Assembly (NCBI RefSeq): GCF_900454685.1
Contig: NZ_UATM01000032.1
Span: 1,302,001 to 1,366,000 of the forward strand
Source: Peptoniphilus harei
GTDB lineage: Bacteria; Bacillota; Clostridia; Tissierellales; Peptoniphilaceae
Reading direction: 5' to 3'
Length of the DNA: 64,000 bases
This document shows, piece after piece, positions 61,314 to 64,000 of this stretch (the first letter of the stretch is position 1; every line of letters starts with the position of its first letter). Made by a program: the position numbers and the translations under genes. The notes under the pieces were generated by a model. The model did not search any database. It was not told where the DNA came from and saw only the letters and a program-made list of their open reading frames with translations.

Positions 61314-62834
61314 CTATATTTCTACAATTTCTATTTCTCCACTTCTTGATACAATTATCTTATCAATTTTATTGTCTAAATAAGCCTTCAATAAACTTTC
61401 TTCGTCTAAGACTGTAATATCCATTTCTTTCCTTGAATCAATCTTCTCTGACTTCAATTCTTCCAACTTACTCTCCAATAATATCTTTTTATCTTTGATA
61501 AAAGTTTTTTCCTTTAGATACTCCTCTTTCGAAATATTTTTCTTTTTATAGTTTTCATAGATGATTTGTAAATTACTGTTTAATATGGATATTTCCTTTA
61601 GAATCTCGTCTTTCACATTCTTGTGTTCTATGACTTTCTCTTCATTTAATGTGTTTTGTATCTTAAAATCTTTTAATTTGGGTTTTATAAGTTCAATAAT
61701 ATCTTTCTCTTTGATATTGTTTGGTGTTTTCTCAGCTTTACATAAATTACAATAATAACTTTTATACTTGTATATTTTATCAGAATTCTTCTTTTGTCTA
61801 CTGTCACATCGAAAACTCATATGTCTACCACATTCTTTACAAAAAATCTTATCAGAAAAAATAGAACGATTTTTATTTCCTGTATATCCCCCAAAACTTC
61901 TTTTTTCTTTTATTTTCTTAACCTTATCAAACACTTCTCTGGAAATAATAGCTTTATGGGTATTTGGAAGTATTTTCCACTCCTCTTCAGGAAGTAAAAT
62001 TCTTTTTCTTCCACCTATTTTTGTTTCTTTGAATTTATTATATACATAATCTCCTGTATATAGTTCGTTCCTTGTAATCTGTGAGATAGCTGCATTTGTC
62101 CAAACTCTTTTCTTTACTTCACTTCCGGTAATTAAATTTCCAGTATAATCAGAAAGTTTCAGTTCTTCTTTTCGTTCAGAGCGTGTAATATAACCTTTTT
62201 CATTAAATATATTAGCCACTTGAATACACGAATATCCTTTTAGCAATAAATCAAAAGCTTCTTTAACTATAAAAGCTGTTTTTTCATCAATGATGATACT
62301 ATGTTTATCTTTTGGATCTTTAATATATCCAAAAGGTGCTGCCCAATTTATATTTTTCCCCTGCGATTTAATTTGCCTAATAGAACCTCTTACCTTTTCA
62401 GATAATTCCTTACTGAATAAATCATAATACAATGTCTTAAACTGTGTATCTGTATCTAAGCCATTACCTTGTTCTTTTAAAGAATCATAGTTGTCATTAA
62501 TAGCAATAAATCGTATTTTTAGAAATGGTAATATATTGCTTAAGTAATCCCCAAGCAAAATATAATCTCTTGAAAACCTAGACATATCTTTTACAATTAT
62601 AGTTCCCACTTTACCACTCTTTATATCCTCAATAAGCCTTAAAAAGGAAGGTCTATTTGTATTAGTAGCAGAATATCCATCATCTACATATTCTTCTATT
62701 TCACAACTTTTTAAAGATGTTTCATTTTCAATGTAGCTTTTTATATAATCTCTTTGATTTGCTATACTTTCACTTTCATCCACTTTGTGATAATCTTCTT
62801 CAGAAAGTCTTAAATATATAGCTATCTTATTCAT
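61314..62834 (-). CDS. Large serine recombinase
   Basis: 506 aa. Site-specific DNA integrase/excisionase. Resolvase domain (about 1-150) with the nucleophile in IYLRLSEED (Ser11, Arg9), DDGYSATNTNRPSFLRL, KDMSRFSRDYILLGDYL; then the Recombinase domain (about 160-290, GYIKDPKDKHSIIID), the zinc ribbon with CKECGRHMSFRCDSR and CNLCKAE (about 355-390), a coiled coil (about 400-470) and a hydrophilic tail. TnpX/Tn4451-like in length and order. GGAGGTAGAGC precedes the ATG; it overlaps the next recombinase gene by 8 bp, so both are translated from one message. Confidence 0.93.
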   Translation of the reverse strand: MNKIAIYLRLSEEDYHKVDESESIANQRDYIKSYIENETSLKSCEIEEYVDDGYSATNTNRPSFLRLIEDIKSGKVGTIIVKDMSRFSRDYILLGDYLSNILPFLKIRFIAINDNYDSLKEQGNGLDTDTQFKTLYYDLFSKELSEKVRGSIRQIKSQGKNINWAAPFGYIKDPKDKHSIIIDEKTAFIVKEAFDLLLKGYSCIQVANIFNEKGYITRSERKEELKLSDYTGNLITGSEVKKRVWTNAAISQITRNELYTGDYVYNKFKETKIGGRKRILLPEEEWKILPNTHKAIISREVFDKVKKIKEKRSFGGYTGNKNRSIFSDKIFCKECGRHMSFRCDSRQKKNSDKIYKYKSYYCNLCKAEKTPNNIKEKDIIELIKPKLKDFKIQNTLNEEKVIEHKNVKDEILKEISILNSNLQIIYENYKKKNISKEEYLKEKTFIKDKKILLESKLEELKSEKIDSRKEMDITVLDEESLLKAYLDNKIDKIIVSRSGEIEIVEI

Positions 62835-64000
62835 GCTCTACCTCCAACTGCTTTCCCACATCTTTATCAAGTTTAAACTTAAAATATATGGTAACCTGCT
62901 TATACTCTGATATTTCTATATGACTAATTAATGTATCGACCAATTCTTTATCAACTTCTATGCTTTTAGCATCCAAGCAGCAAAATAGTACATCTATAAA
63001 TTCTATAATTTCTCTTTTTTTCTTTTTTATATTTCTTATTCTTTCAGCAAAAACTTTTAATTCATTTTTTAAGGTTTTTATTTGATTATTTATTTTTTTA
63101 CTTTCTATTTTAAAATCACTTAAAAGAACCTCTCCTTTAACATAGTTTTCATATTGTTCTTGTAGATTGATCCTAAGAGAAGCAATCTTTTTATTATTTA
63201 CATCTGTTTTTAGAGAAACTTGATTTATCTTTTCAGTACTTATATTTTCTAAATATATTTTTAGTCGTAATCTTTTATCCTTTTTATAAAAGCTTGAAAA
63301 CAGTCTTTTAAAGGTATCTACTAAAATTTTGTCTAGGTCTGTTTCATATATTCTGACATGAGATTTTTCTAATTTTAATCTGTCTCCACCTTTACAATAA
63401 TAGCAATAGCAAATCTCATCATGATATTTCAGTCCTCGTGGTCCATATTGTTTTTTCAAATTTCTACCACAAACACTGCATTGTATGAGGTCGTCATACT
63501 TTCCTTCTTTTTTATGATCTCTTTGAATTTTTACTCCAACATTTTCTTTTCCGTCTTTTATTATGTTTTTCAGTGAATGGTAAGGTAGATAGTTTTGTTT
63601 TTTCTCCTTTATCTCTCTGATATTTTCAAATGTAGTTTTGTCTATTAAACCTTCGTGGGTGTTCTCTGTTATAATCCACTCTTCTTTATCACGAAACTTA
63701 CTTTTCCTACTTGGATCATGTCTATTTGAGTAAACTCTTTGAATCAAATTCCCAATATATACTTCATCAGAAAGCATTTTTGATATATAAGAAATATCCC
63801 ATTGTCTTGTATCTTCTTTATCCTTAAAAATTTTACCTGTTCTTTTATATTCATCAGGTGTCGTATATGTTTTAGTCAATTCTCTTGCTATTTGCATATT
63901 GGATTCACCTTGACTTGCCATATAAAAGATAAGTCTTACTACATCTGCTGCCTTTTCGTCCATCATCAGAACTCTTTTTCCATCAATTTTATCAACCTTA
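62827..64000 (-). CDS. Second large serine recombinase (C-terminal 390 codons; 5' end beyond window)
   Basis: The frame is open to the window edge (KVDKIDGKRVLMMDEKAADVV at the right), so the apparent start at 63966 is only an internal Met. Seen: the Recombinase domain (DEKAADVVRLIFYMASQG, SDEVYIGNLIQRVYSNR), a zinc ribbon with CSVCGRNLKKQYG and CYCYYCKGGDR, and a long Lys/Glu coiled coil. The resolvase catalytic domain is outside the window. Tandem large serine recombinases with different sequences, as in ccrA/ccrB, may act together. The gene stop lies inside the start region of the first recombinase. Confidence 0.9.
   Translation of the reverse strand, partial: KVDKIDGKRVLMMDEKAADVVRLIFYMASQGESNMQIARELTKTYTTPDEYKRTGKIFKDKEDTRQWDISYISKMLSDEVYIGNLIQRVYSNRHDPSRKSKFRDKEEWIITENTHEGLIDKTTFENIREIKEKKQNYLPYHSLKNIIKDGKENVGVKIQRDHKKEGKYDDLIQCSVCGRNLKKQYGPRGLKYHDEICYCYYCKGGDRLKLEKSHVRIYETDLDKILVDTFKRLFSSFYKKDKRLRLKIYLENISTEKINQVSLKTDVNNKKIASLRINLQEQYENYVKGEVLLSDFKIESKKINNQIKTLKNELKVFAERIRNIKKKKREIIEFIDVLFCCLDAKSIEVDKELVDTLISHIEISEYKQVTIYFKFKLDKDVGKQLEVEHE

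Larger units (their letters stand above)
60252..64000. mobile_element. Edge of a serine-recombinase mobile element inserted in the ATPase gene
   Basis: From the break at about 60250 to the end of the window: a hairpin, a KilA-N domain gene and two large serine recombinase genes, all on the minus strand. Large serine recombinases move prophages, integrative conjugative or mobilizable elements and SCC-like islands, and are normally coded next to one end of the element. The other end and cargo lie beyond 64000, so type and size are unknown. KilA-N proteins are typical of phages and other mobile DNA. The exact crossover dinucleotide cannot be fixed without the other junction. Confidence 0.75.

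Noticed and set aside
63966-64000. Start codon of the second recombinase at 63966
   Set aside because: The frame is open to the window edge with family-like residues and no ribosome binding site, so the gene is simply cut by the window.
1-64000. CRISPR arrays, tRNA or rRNA genes
   Set aside because: No regularly spaced repeats, cloverleaf-like sequences or rRNA segments were recognised on either strand by reading; a tRNAscan or Infernal run would be decisive.

Overview
The window looks like chromosome of a low-GC, Gram-positive anaerobe of the Tissierellia/Clostridia type. Gene content and order best resemble Anaerococcus, Peptoniphilus and relatives; this is an inference from gene families, not a database match. 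Supporting signs are AT-rich codon use, PolC-type DNA polymerase, a rubrerythrin, Lgt without outer-membrane genes, strong AGGAGG-like ribosome binding sites, sigma-A-like promoters (TTGACA/TATAAT), and frequent TTG and GTG starts.

Region 1 (1-37.8 kb, almost all minus strand) is a dense housekeeping block. Read in the direction of transcription it contains: FHA protein - FtsW/RodA - PBP - ispD - ispF - fsa - glpX - rho; rpmE - prmC - prfA; rubrerythrin; rpsB - tsf - pyrH - frr - uppS - cdsA - rseP - ispG - polC; rimP - nusA - rnpM - infB - rbfA - nrnA - truB - ribF; rpsO - pnp; dut - ftsK - rimO - pgsA - cinA - recA (cut by the window start). Genes overlap by 1-17 bp or sit within tens of bases. 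Promoters could be read before FHA, rpmE, rubrerythrin, rpsB, rimP and rpsO. Several intrinsic-terminator hairpins lie between genes of one transcription unit, suggesting attenuation, notably in the rimP-nusA leader.

Region 2 (37.8-51.7 kb) has a divergent recX/GIY-YIG pair on the plus strand. It is followed on the minus strand by yebC - deoC - lgt and queH - capA - trmN6-like - rsmI - nurA - herA. A two-component system (minus) then faces a three-gene ABC exporter (plus) that resembles lantibiotic or cationic-peptide resistance modules.

Region 3 (51.7-53.5 kb) is a methionine-type T-box leader controlling an O-acetylhomoserine sulfhydrylase gene.

Region 4 (53.5-64 kb) is accessory DNA: a complete type I restriction-modification operon (hsdM-hsdS-hsdR), then a predicted ATPase gene broken exactly at its Walker A codons. 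From that break to the window end lies the edge of a mobile element with a KilA-N domain protein and two overlapping large serine recombinase genes, the last running off the window. The ATPase/element junction is the most interesting spot: the missing 5' part of the ATPase gene should lie at the far end of the element, so precise excision could rebuild the gene. No CRISPR array, rRNA or tRNA gene was recognised. The only gene-free stretch longer than 300 bases is the T-box leader region (51685-52081).
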